From positions 52,605,897 to 52,669,896 of the forward strand of contig NC_037088.1 in the NCBI RefSeq assembly GCF_002994745.2: a DNA stretch of 64,000 bases. Reading direction: 5' to 3'. Both the position numbers and the translations under genes were made by a program. The stretch is from Rosa chinensis (Eukaryota; Streptophyta; Magnoliopsida; Rosales; Rosaceae). How positions within the stretch are numbered: the stretch's first letter is position 1; each line of letters opens with the position of its first letter. This document shows, piece after piece, positions 34,545-45,080 of this stretch. Under the pieces are notes generated by a model. The model was not told the origin of the DNA and ran no database searches. It saw nothing but the letters and a program-made list of their open reading frames with translations.

Positions 34545-37500
34545 TCATGGGAGTTCAGATAATTTCCGTAAGCCAATTCTTGCCACATGTTTCGCGAACG
34601 TGGATTTGGGCAATGACTAAGTAAACAAGTCTGCCGCATTGTCCTCAGATCGAACCTGGTTCACTTTGATCTTGAGGAACTTCTGTTGTTGCTGATTGTA
34701 GAAGAATTTGGGCGATATATGCTTGGTGTTGTCGCCTTTGATGTAGCCTTGCTTCATTTGTTCAATGCAAGCAACATTATCCTCATAAATGCTCGTTGGC
34801 TCATCTGTGGTAGACTTCAAACCACAATTGCTTTGAACATGCGTAACTATGGATCGAAGCCATATACATTCACGAACTGCTTCGTGAAGAGCAATAATCT
34901 CTGCATAATTCGAAGAGGTAGCGACTAAGGTCTGCTTTGTAGACCTCCAAGATATCGCGGTCTTTCCCATGGTAAAAACATAACCAGTTTGGGAGCGACC
35001 TTTGTGTGGGTCGGAGAGGTACCCAGCATCAGCAAAACCTTCCAAAACACTTATATCGTTTTGGGTTGGGGAGAGGGAACGCAGTCCACCATGTGTAGCG
35101 TCCCTGGCACTTGATGGGTCCGAATCCATCACCTCTCTATAGGGATAGAACAAGCCCATATCGATCGTACCACTTAGGTATCGAAAGATATCTTTAACAC
35201 CAGTCCAATGACGTCGTGTAGGCGCAGAGCTATATCTAGCTAGCAAGTTCACAGCGAATGAGATATCCGGTCTTGTGCATTGTGTTAAGTACAATAATGC
35301 ACCTATTGCACTTAGGTAGGGCACTTCTGCCTCTAGCACATCTTCATCGTCATCTTTTGGACGGAATGGATCCTTCTTTGGATCAAGACTACGGATGACC
35401 ATTGGGGAGCTTGAAGGCTTAATCTTATCAGTGTTGAAACGCCTAAGCATCTTTTGGGTATAAGCTGACTGATAAATCAGGATACCATCTCTACGGTGCT
35501 CGAGTTCTAAACCGAGGCAAAACGGTGTTTTCCCAAGATCTTTCATCTCAAACTCAGATTTCAAGTGTTCAGCGGTTTCCCTTAACTCTTTAAGGGTGCC
35601 AATTATGTTCATGTCATCAACATAAATCACTACTATTGCAAATCCGGAACTTGTCCTTTTTATGAACACACATGGGCATAGTTCATTGTTGACATATCCC
35701 TTCCCAATCAAGTAGTCACTTAGACGATTATACCACATCCGTCCGGATTGTTTCAATCCATAAAGTGAGCGTTTCAATCTAATCGCAAACGCGCTCCGTG
35801 GTCTAGAGACACTTGATTTGGGCAACTGAATTCCATCTGGAATCTTCATGTATATCTCTGTATCTAGATCCCCATATAGATACGCAGTAACCACATCCAT
35901 AAGCTGCATGTTCAGTTTTTCGGAAACTACCAAACTGATAAGGAAGCGGAACGTTATGACGTCCATTACGGGAGAATAGGTCTCCTCGTAGTCGACTCCA
36001 GGGGATTGTGAGAAACCTTGCGCCACAAGGCGAGCTTTGTACCTTACAATCTCATTTTTCTCATTACGCTTTCTAACGAATACCCATTTGTGACCAACTG
36101 GTTTGGTGTTGTGCGATATTGGCACAACTGGTCCGAATACCTTTCTTTTCGCTAGAGAATCAAGTTCTGCCTGGATCGCATCTTTCCACTTTGGCCAATC
36201 GGCTCTATGTTGGCATTCATCAACGGAGCGTGGTTCGATGTCATCGGTCTCAATAATCTCACGCGCCACTGAATACGCGAATACATCATCAATGATGATG
36301 GAGTTTCTTTCCCACGTCCTATGTACACTAGTGTAATTAATAGAGATATCTACGTTCTCAGGGATAGGTTCTGACATTGAGGCGTCCCCCAATGATGTCT
36401 CATGGACATAACCATAATCCGGAATATTCTCATAGGACGGATTTTGAGTATCGATGATCAAAGGATTTGTTTGTGCCTCATTCGCTCTCTTTCTAGGGCG
36501 AGTATCCTTTGAACCAATTGGTCTACCGCGCTTCCTTGCGGGACCTGCGGCCATAGATGCCACATCATTGCCATGTTGGGCAATGGCGCCATCCCCTGAT
36601 GTTACAGGAGTGGCGTGATGTCCAGTATTTGGGACATCGATCCTTGCAGGCACGTTTGCAGCAGGTATGTGTGATCTCGTCACTTTGGTAACATCAGAAA
36701 ACGCATCAGGCAGAGTGTCTGCTACGTTCTGGAGCTCGATTATTCTTCGCACTTCAAGTTCGGACTGTGCGGTACGGGGATCGAGATAAGACATAGTGGG
36801 GACAGACCACGACAATTCCTGTCGTTCCTGTTGAACATATGTGTTCTTATCTCCCCCTAATGATGGGAAGACTGTCTCATCAAAGTGACAATCCGCAAAT
36901 CTAGCGGTAAAGAGATCGCCTGTCAAGGGTTCAAGGTAGCGGACGATCGTTGGAGATTCATATCCAACATAAATGCCCATTCGTCGTTGGGGACCCATCT
37001 TAGTACGCTGTGGTGGCGTAATAGGCACATAAATGGCAAACCCAAAAATGCGTAAGTGCGAGATATCAAGCTTGTACCCAGTCACTAGCTATAACGCAGA
37101 GTAAGATTGGGTGGCAGTGGGTCGTAGACAAATTAGCGTTGCTGCATGCAATATTGCATATCCCCAAGCAGAAACAGGGACATTGGTGCGCATAACCAAT
37201 GTCCGTGCTATCATCTGTAGTCGTTTGATAGCGGCTTCTGCGAGACCATTTTGGGTATGAACATGGGGAACTGGATGCTCTACATCAATCCTCAGTGACA
37301 TACAATAGTCATCGAATGTTTTCGATGTAAACTCTCCAGCATTATCAAGTCGAATTGATTTAATAGGATGGTCAGGGTAGTGAGCCCGTGGACGAATAAT
37401 CTGGGCGAGAAGTTTAGCATAAGCGGCATTTCGAGTGGACAATAGCGCGACATGTGACCAGCATGTCGACGCATCAACCAATACCATAAAGTATTTAAAA

Positions 37501-38462
37501 GGTCCGCATGATGGTTGAATTGATCCACATATATCCCCTTGGATTCTCTGTAAGAACGGAATGAGTATTTTGGGATCCTTTGCGTAGGACGGTCTCGGTC
37601 CTAATTTCCCAAAGGAACAGGCTTTGCAGAAAGAGCGAGGGCCCTTAACAACCAATGAGGATTTTGGTTGGGCCTGAGCATCCGTAGCGCTATTAGAAGC
37701 AAAGTGTGTGACTACATCTCCCATTTTGGCGTTAGAGCCATGGAAATTGGTGTGTGTGGCGTCATGGCCACTAGGAGGAATAACCATGGCGTCATGGTCA
37801 TGGTTAGCGCCATTAATGGCGTCATCACATGGGACGTGGGCGGCCTTATGGGGCCCCAAGACGGCTGCAGCTCCAGATGCTGCAATTGTTGCGGTCTTGC
37901 TAAGTCCTGGAATCAATTTTCGATTCTTGCTTCTTCTCACTCTGAAGAATGGATGTCCGTGTGAAGTCTTTAGTATACGGAGCATCATATCACGACTAGG
38001 ATGTCCTAGTCGGTCATGCCAAAGCCAATATGTGTCTGAATCCAAGAGATCTTCTCTTATGATATTATTGGATTCAATAGGTCGAATTGTAGTGACATAA
38101 AGTCCACTAGATTGACACATAAGCTTCTCTAAGATGCGCTTTCTTCCGCAATCATTAGAGGTAATGCAAAGGAATTCTATTCCGTTCTCACTATGCGTTT
38201 CAGCATGGAATCCGTTGGCTCTAATATCTTTAAAGCTCAATAAGGTTCGATTTGCCTTAGGAGCGTAGAGAGCTTCAGTGACTTTTATCAAGGTGCCATT
38301 AGGTAAAAGGAATTGGGCCATTCCATGTCCTTGAACTAAACTTGATGGCCCAGCCATCGTAGTCACAGATGAATATGTAGGCAACATCTCTATGAATAAT
38401 TGCCTTTGTTGCAGAATGGTGTGCGTAGTCGCACTATCCGCAAGACATTGAAGTTCATCCAT
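34545..38462 (-). pseudogene. pol: pol of copia element 2 (two in-frame stops)
   Basis: A near-complete copia polyprotein starting MDELQCLADSATTH at 38462, with the protease catalytic Asp in ADSA. Then come the GAG-pre-integrase block (WLWHDRLGHPS ... CKACSFGK) and the integrase core, with Asp in VLVDAST and the D...E pair in RLDNAGEF and QNGLAEAAIKR. RT carries YVDDMNIIG and RNase H carries TSSNYAEIIALHEAV. A TAG at 37091-37089 replaces a Gln codon between integrase and RT (element 1 reads SALQLVTGY there). A second TAG at 34619-34617 replaces Lys 24 codons before the natural end (34545). Between the His pair and Cys pair of the pre-integrase region lies an unusually long Ala/His/Gly-rich segment. 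The pyrimidine-rich CTTTTTTCTTTTAG just before the ATG looks like a splice acceptor. Confidence 0.92.
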
Positions 38463-38878
38463 TCCTAAAAGAAAAAAGCTCGTAATTAAAAAAAGGAGTC
38501 ATAAAGAAAAGAACTCAACTTTTATTAATAAGCCAAACGGAATTACATCATCGTTTCTCTTAACCAAAGAAAATCTAATCCAATAAATTAGTTAATGCAA
38601 AACAATGGTAGTCGTCTAACTTCTTTCGGTAATTCCAATGTAAATGTGACCAGGTAAGTAGAGAGATGTCGGTGGAGCAAAGCTCGCTTAAGTACCACTT
38701 ATCTCAAAACATTTCTAGACATCACTTTTACATCGAGTATGCCTACTTTGAAGAAAGACTAATATCATTGGCATCGACTACAAAAGTAATATGGCAATTG
38801 CCTACATCTCTTGGAAAATAAAAAGACTTAATCAAAAATCGCCAGTTTCTGGGTCTTGATCTTTGTAGTCTTCCACCC
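38463..38878 (-). other. gag-pol spacer of copia element 2
   Basis: 416 bp with no conserved frame between the gag stop (38879) and the pol ATG (38462). It ends in a long pyrimidine tract and TAG two bases before the pol ATG, suggesting that pol is expressed from a spliced RNA rather than by frameshift. The spacer is also present in element 1. Confidence 0.6.
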
Positions 38879-39780
38879 TTAGATCGAGATCTCCATCTTG
38901 ATCTTCTTGCTCCATGTAATTTGCCTTCTTGCTTCACGATACATCTTGTATGCTTTTGCAACATTATGGGATGCAGTACATTTCTTTGCCCATTGTCCAC
39001 TTGATCCACATCTGAGACAAGCATCATTATGGTCAAGTTCCCTTGATCGAGGCGCTCTGGGGGCGTTTTGTAGACGGTTATTTCCTTTGGTGGCGTTACC
39101 ACCATAACCGGAGGCTTGGCCTCTCTCTCTCTTCACACGTTTACCTCCACGGTTCCGTGCACGCCTATCTTGGCGATTTCCATCCTCTTTAGGGCGAGAA
39201 TATGCACCAGAACGTCCAGAATTATCCCTACTCTTAGGGTTTCACTCCTTGCGTCCTCCCTTGGGGGTGCGACTATAATTAGACTCCGGATTTGACTTGG
39301 TTCCCACGGGTCTAGAGTTATAGTTATTCACAAGTATATTGTCGTGCTTTTCAGCTACGTTCATGGCACCAATTAGCTCATGAAATCTTGTGATGCGTCT
39401 AGCATTGACATCAATCCGATAGTTTTTGGCTATCATCAATGCAGAGACGGGGAAGGTGGAGAGAGTCTTCTCGATCAACATTGTATCAGAGATGTTCTAT
39501 CCACAGAATTCCATCATAGATTTGATACGAAGTGCTTCTGAATTGTAGTCAAGTACAGACTTGAAATCACAGAAGTGGAGACTATGCCATCTCACTTCTA
39601 AGTCTGGAAGCAGGGAGTCACGGACGTTGCCAAAACGCTGCTCGAGTTCTACCCATAGTCTTCTTGGGTCTTCCTCATTGAGGTACTCATTTTGGAGCGC
39701 GTCATTCATATGCCTTGTCATGAGAATGATGGCTTTAGCTTCATTCGCCTCTCTCGTAGCTCTATTTGCTTCAAAAGCAA
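38879..39780 (-). pseudogene. gag: gag of copia element 2, C-terminal four-fifths
   Basis: Reads from EANRATREANEAKAIILMTR through EEDPRRLWVELEQRFG and the Arg-rich tail to the zinc-knuckle region. Two in-frame stops interrupt it: TAG at 39499-39497 (Lys in element 1) and TGA at 39244-39242 (Arg CGA in the relative, a CpG-type change). The knuckle reads CLRCGSSGQWAKKC, so the zinc-binding His of CCHC is Gln. The N-terminal 60 or so codons, with the start codon, are missing from this strand because they lie in the adjoining inverted block. Confidence 0.88.
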
Positions 39781-39865
39781 GCGACTACGCTCAGAAATTA
39801 TATAGTTTTTCGTGGTAGCCTTCTTCGCTCCGAAACTAACCCTATTTTCTTGTTGTTTTTTCAGG

Positions 39866-40456
39866 ATGAGTAACCTGAACAAGTTGAGGTTCGCTCCACT
39901 AGAGGCAACAGGCGCAGGATACCACAAGTGGGTCCGTGATGTGCGCCAGCATCTTAAGGCTTATGGGATCCTGAGTACGATCCAAGAGCCAAGTCAGGAC
40001 GTGCGTACCAAGCTTCAAGTAGAAAATCAAATAGGTAAGAAAATTAAATGTCTTTGTAGTGATAGAGGGGGTGAATATTTTTCAAATGAATTTAATTTTT
40101 TCTGTGAAGAGCATGGGATTGTACATCAGAAAACAGCACCATACACTCCACAACAAAATGGATTAGCCGAAAGAAAAAATAGGACACTTACTGAAATGAT
40201 CAATTCTATGATGATAAATGCCAAAGTTCCTTTATACTTATGGGGCGAAGCATTATTTACTGCATGCTATATTCACAATAGAATTACATCTAGAAAAACA
40301 CGTGTTTCACCCTATGAAATCTGGAAAGGTAGGAAACCAGATTTGTCATACTTAAGAGTATGGGGATGTTTAGCCTTTTATAAGGCACTTGATCCCAAGA
40401 GATCTAAACTGCGTCCAAGAGGGATTAAAAGCATATTTGTGGGATCTAGAAATTAG
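39866..40456 (+). pseudogene. Inverted chimeric ORF: gag N-terminus fused to integrase of another copia lineage
   Basis: On the plus strand, opposite to the rest of element 2, an uninterrupted 196-residue frame begins MSNLNKLRFAPLEATGAGYH (the gag start) and runs to EPSQDVRT. It then continues in frame into a copia integrase segment: SDRGGEYFSNEF, TPQQNGLAERKNRT, YLWGEALFTACYIHNR, VWGCLAF. That integrase is clearly different from the one in element 2 (which has DNAGEF and TQNGLAEAAIKR) and resembles Tork/Tnt1-type elements. The acceptor-like TTTTTTCAG|G precedes the ATG, as in element 1. The block is antisense to the element's promoter, so it is not expressed as Gag from the 5' LTR. Confidence 0.85.
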
Positions 40457-40459
40457 GGA

Positions 40460-41291
40460 TTTTTTGAGCATAGTAGCTTCCAAGAAAATCAGATTCCAAG
40501 AGGGGTTTTGGATTAGATCGAAACGACGATGTATGTGGTCGATCGTTTTCTTCTCAACAAACTCTAAGTTTGGAGGACTCTACAAGCTCTAAGCTTGGAG
40601 TGAGCACGAACCCCCACAGTTCGGCTATTGGTCTCCCCTATGAAGAAGAAAGGGGGGTAGAAGAAGGGATGTTGGAAGTCCCCGAGAAAAGAAGAAGAAA
40701 TTTGAAAAACTTCAAAAACGGGAACTTTTAGAAAAGTTTACCTTGAAAAATAGCCGGAAATCTTGACCGGAAAAGTCGTTGAAGATGGCCGGAAAAAAGT
40801 CGTCGAGGGTGGCGCTGAAAAGTGGCCGGAGGTGGTGGCCGGAGCTATGCAGGTTGGTGCAGGGCAGTTGTGGAGGCTTGCGGGGCTGCTGCAGGGTTTG
40901 TGCAGGGCTGCTGCAGGGGCTGTGCGGAGGATGTGCAGGGCCTGTCGGCAGTTGCTGCGCAGGGGCTCGGCAGATGTCAGCAGGTGTGTGCGGGGTTGTC
41001 GGCAGATGTCGACAGGGGCAGGCACTCGTCTCGGCAGGTATCGGTACGTCTCGGCAGATGCAGGCACAAGACTCGGCAGCTGCTCGGCAGGGCTCGCAGG
41101 GGCAGGCACAAGGCAGGGGCAGGTCCGATTTTTCCGACTGCCGGTTCAGGGGTTTTCCGGCAGGTTCCGGTGGTTCCACCGCCGGTTCTGGGCTCCTTGG
41201 GAATAGGGCTTCGATATGTGGGACGGTGGTTGCAGGATTTTGAAGGTTACGAAATTAGGGTTTTCAGGGTTAGGGTTTCGTGCTGATAACG
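40460..41291 (-). other. 5' leader of copia element 2
   Basis: Starts on the minus strand with the primer-site candidate CGTTATCAGCACGA after the 5' LTR. Then comes a strongly GC-rich stretch (40763-41243) made of CTGCCGAGAC- and GCAGCCC-like words. A donor-like AAG|GTAAAC follows at 40742/40741. The rest, to 40460, aligns with the leader of element 1 (shared CTCCAAGCTTAGAGCTTGT). Long frames on either strand of the GC-rich part are by-products of composition, not genes. Confidence 0.75.
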
Positions 41292-41509
41292 TGTTTTAGG
41301 GAATCAGAAATTGAGAGATAATCGCTGTGTATTCTCATTGATAATAGGGGCCTCTTTATATAGAGGATTACAATACATAGAATCTCAATCATACAAGGAA
41401 AATAATTCTACATTGATTAGGATTCTAGATCCTCCTAATTAAATCATATTACCACTAGGTCAAGTAACCTAGAGTTTGGGCCAAACACAAATTAGGTTTT
41501 CCTTGAACA
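41292..41509 (-). repeat. 5' LTR of copia element 2
   Basis: 218 bp with TG...CA ends and a TATATAAAG box. The target duplication ATATC follows at 41510-41514. Confidence 0.92.
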
Positions 41510-41731
41510 ATATCTTAATTATAACCCATCAAATTTGGTAAATTGAAGTAATATTCAACTCTTTTAATAAATGAATTTAATAAAATTAATGGAAGATTAG
41601 TTTACCTTACACTAACTAGTTAATTAGAAAAGTCAAAAATTAAATTGGATCCACAAAAATGGAAAGAAAATGTATTGAAATCGTAATTAAAACCTATGAA
41701 ATCTGGTAATTGAAGAGACCTTTCCCGAATG

Positions 41732-42100
41732 GCATATTCACACTAAAATAGAAGCCATCATCCATTGAAACTTAAAATAAGCTAGTGTGTCTTGCACGAA
41801 CAAGTAAGTACTAAGTAGCCAATAGTAAAGTTCAACGGGGAATCTTTCCCTAATAACATATTCACACTAAAATTGAAGCCATATATCATTCACATTGAAA
41901 TTGAAAGTCAGCTAAGTACTAACATGTCTTATATGAACAAAAAAGTACTAAGTAGCTAATAATGAACAAGTAGAGTTCACTGGGAACTTTTTTCTAATGA
42001 CATATTTACACTAAAATAGAAGCTATCATTCACATTTAAAAATCATTATTGTCTATTGAAAAATTTGGGATCAACAAAACAAGTATACTTTCAAAAATTA
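41732..42100. repeat. Three tandem repeats in the centre of the foldback element
   Basis: Copies start (G/A)CATATTCACACTAAAAT at 41732 and 41856 and ACATATTTACACTAAAAT at 42000, giving periods of 124 and 144 bases. Each includes a GAAGC(C/T)AT word and an AAGTACTAAGTAGC word or its remnant. An inverted-repeat pair flanks them (about 41515-41715 against 42195-42385). Confidence 0.75.
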
Positions 42101-42971
42101 ATTTCCTCATGTGCAATATATTGTATTCCATATTAAGCAATTTCTTTTCAGATATCAACTTCCCAATCAATTTAGATATCTAGGTTTTCAATCACTAGAT
42201 TTTATGAGTTAAAATTACGATTTAAATACATTTTCTTGCCATTTTTGTGAATCCAATTTAATTTTTGACTTTTCAAATTAACTTGTTAATGTAAGGTAAC
42301 TAATCTTCCATTAATTTTATTTATTAAAAGATTTAAATGTTACTTTAATTTACCAGATTTCATGGATTATAATTACGATATTAATATATATATATATATA
42401 TACATACACCACATTCATTCTCCATCGAAAATATATAAATTTTTTGGACAAATTATATATATATATATATAACTTTTTTTAACGAATTATATATATACAC
42501 CCATAATTTTTTTTGAATATGTATAATGAAAAAAAATCCAAAATAATGAAAAAAAAAAAAGAAAGGAAAAAAAACCAAACAATTTTTTTTTAGAAGAAAG
42601 TCAAAATAATTTAGAGCCGTTATATATTCAACAACATATATATATATATATATATATTGACGAATTATAGATAAATATATATATATATATTCACAAAAAT
42701 ATATACATATAATTTTTTAGACGAATTATATATATATATATATAATTAAAAAAGAAAAAGAAAAAATAAAATAATGTATCTTTTCTAAAAGAAAGCTAAA
42801 ATAATTTAGAGCCATTAGATTTTGAAAGGATAAGATAGTCTTTTTATTCAAGAATGACATGACATGATTTGACAAATTAGTGAGGTGTATATGTGACATG
42901 GCTTGACACGTAGGGTTGAGGCCACAAATCTTAGGCCTCATTGAGGCCCTATATCATTGCCCTTTTTCTAA

Positions 42972-45080
42972 TGTGTTCCAATTGACTAAATGTCGAGATC
43001 TCTAGCAGATATATTTTTTTTAGGATTTTTCAAGGTCGAAAAGCAAGAAAATTAATCGCCAATTGACGAAATGCCGAGATCTCTAACAGATATTTCATTC
43101 AATATTTCAGCGTTCCACAAGTTCAGATATATTGTAAAATTCATGCTTTATGAATACTAAGCTCATAGTGCATCTAAAAATCTTTCAACAGACGTCAGCA
43201 TCAATCTCCCATAAAAAAAAAAGTAAAATAAAAGGAGATATACCTTTATTGAGGAAATATGCATCGGCCAAAAGCCTCTTACAAGAGAAATGGACATACC
43301 TTTGCAAACGAATCATCCGCTACACACTTCTGCCGATTACATTTCATAAATAAAGTCTCCATAAAAGAAGGAGTATTGCTTCTATTATACCTCCAAAATC
43401 AGCATTTGTCAACTCGTTTGATATTGCCATAAGGACATATAAAAGAAAAAGAAAAATTGGTTTTCCAAACTCTTCATTTTTTCTTCTTCAAGTTTAAACC
43501 AAACCCTAAGTTCATGGTCTGTTTTTTATCTCCTTTTTGTGTTCGAACCAAACATAACACTACACTTGACGTGTTCTAATATCAATAAATCATACGGGTA
43601 CTGATAAACAAGTCAACAAGGATAATAATAATGCAAAAGAGAATCATCACTCATGAACTTAAAACTGCAGAGGTGGGGATTTATTCGTTATCAACAATAA
43701 AACCTTCTATCTTTCAAGCATGTGTACTTTGATATCGGTGTACATAAGAAATATAAAAAAATCTAGTTCGACTGTATCATATAGACCTCCTTATCATATT
43801 TTGATACTTACCCAGATTGCAAATTTTCAGCAAAACATTGAACTACAACAATTCATTAGAATCAAAACAAGTTTTTAACAAATGTTCAAATGCCTTTGAT
43901 AGCGAGAAGGGAAGGATGAAGTTTTTGAAGCGAGTCTGCAGCGCTACTCGATCAGTGACTACTGTTTTAGAACTAATACTTGATGCGATTAATGATGTAG
44001 AATTAGAAGGCGGAGGATTTAATACGTTTTTTGAACAAATTGTGAGTTTGGTTCAGATTTTTAGAACAAGGGTATTTTGGAGAAGATAAAGAAGACTAGT
44101 TAAGAAATTACTCTACCAGTACGACGCTTTTATTGCTCTCCTACAACCCCTTCATAATTTAGATTGCTCCTATTTCTCTCACCGCTAAGTTGTCAACTCC
44201 AACTTCTACAGTTCTCATTTTTTTTTAATTAGTTCATATCAAGGACATGCAAATATGGATACAAACTGTTTCAGATAATTCTGTTGGTGTTGGGAGATGG
44301 ATGTTATTGCTAGTCTGTTCCTTTTACGAGCGTCAATTGACAAAGTAATGAGATGCTGCCTTGGAATCTTGGCAATCTAATCCATGGACACATCTACCTA
44401 CTAATGGGCAGTTGACCGTAATATATACATACCCAGCCACCAGGGGCAGTCTCTGATTAGACAGCAATTACATATTAACTCTCTGGGAAGCTATGATTTG
44501 GTAGAGTAGCCTATCACCGACCATAATAACAAACCTTCGACTCTTGCTTGCGTGCGATACAATTTGGCAATTCCAGAATTGCAAAGCAACCCTTCTTTCA
44601 ACTCCAGACAGCCATTGGAATACTGAGGTCAACTGGTCAACTAACAAAAAATAAATTGGGCATACGACACTTGCAAGCAATTCTGTGGTCTATGTTCCTG
44701 TTCATGTTGCTTCACCATTTCCATGTACTTAAGAATTCAAGTCATATTCACAGTGTGGACTTGGTCATCACAGGCAAGCTGCAGATCGAAACTCCCTTCA
44801 TTTGGTTTTCTTTTTCTTTAATTGATAAATGGTCAATAAGCTCAACCCAATTTATATCATCTGCAAAAACGGGGAATGAGCTAGGAGAAATACTTCAACT
44901 TAAGACTGGCTCCCGCTCGACTAAAATGTTCATTTATACACATTTTTCTTTACCCCACCCCCAAAGAAAAAAAAATTAAAATTCCCACAAATCATCTGAA
45001 AGATTTAAACCCATGAATCTTATAAAAAAAAACCTATATGTCAAACGCTAAAATTAAATAGAAAAAGAAAAAGAATAAAA
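42972..45080. other. Intergenic, downstream of the CRK gene
   Basis: AT-rich, no supported gene. A short imperfect direct repeat (AAATG(T/C)CGAGATCTCTA(G/A)CAG) occurs at about 42987 and 43070. The right edge must include the 3' untranslated region of the minus-strand kinase gene. Confidence 0.5.

Larger units (their letters stand above)
34135..41509 (-). mobile_element. Ty1/copia LTR retrotransposon, element 2 (minus strand, rearranged)
   Basis: 218-bp LTRs at 41292-41509 (5') and 34135-34352 (3') are flanked by the 5-bp duplication ATATC (34130-34134 and 41510-41514). By eye the LTRs differ at about five positions, so this insertion is older than element 1. Order along the minus strand: LTR, primer site, GC-rich leader, an inverted block (39781-40459), the rest of gag, a 416-bp spacer, pol, a 3' non-coding block, polypurine tract, LTR. 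Gag and pol are closely related to those of element 1. Apart from the inverted block, the coding region has only four visible in-frame stops. Confidence 0.93.
33666..42962. mobile_element. Foldback / MULE-like element interrupted by copia element 2
   Basis: Inverted terminal regions: left GG-AAAATGATTTGTGGCCTC... (33666 on) and, read inward from the right end, GGGCAATGATATAGGGCCTC... (42962 back). Shared inner words are CAAAATCTAATGGCTCTAAA and GACTATCTTATCCTT. The flanks TTTTTATAA (33657-33665) and TTTTTCTAA (42963-42971) match at 8 of 9 bases, suggesting an old 9-bp Mutator-type duplication. Without the copia insertion it would be about 1.9 kb. The left end has a local tandem duplication, AT-rich hairpin tracts lie inside both arms, and the centre holds tandem repeats. 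No transposase is visible. Confidence 0.65.

Noticed and set aside
34298..34639. Conserved 113-residue frame after pol in element 2, with a counterpart in element 1
   Set aside because: It starts inside pol in another phase and runs through the polypurine tract into the LTR. Nucleotide conservation of a cis-acting block explains it better.
40763..41286. Several overlapping 120-155 residue frames on both strands
   Set aside because: They lie in the GC-rich, repetitive leader of copia element 2. Open frames in all phases reflect base composition, and no domain is visible.
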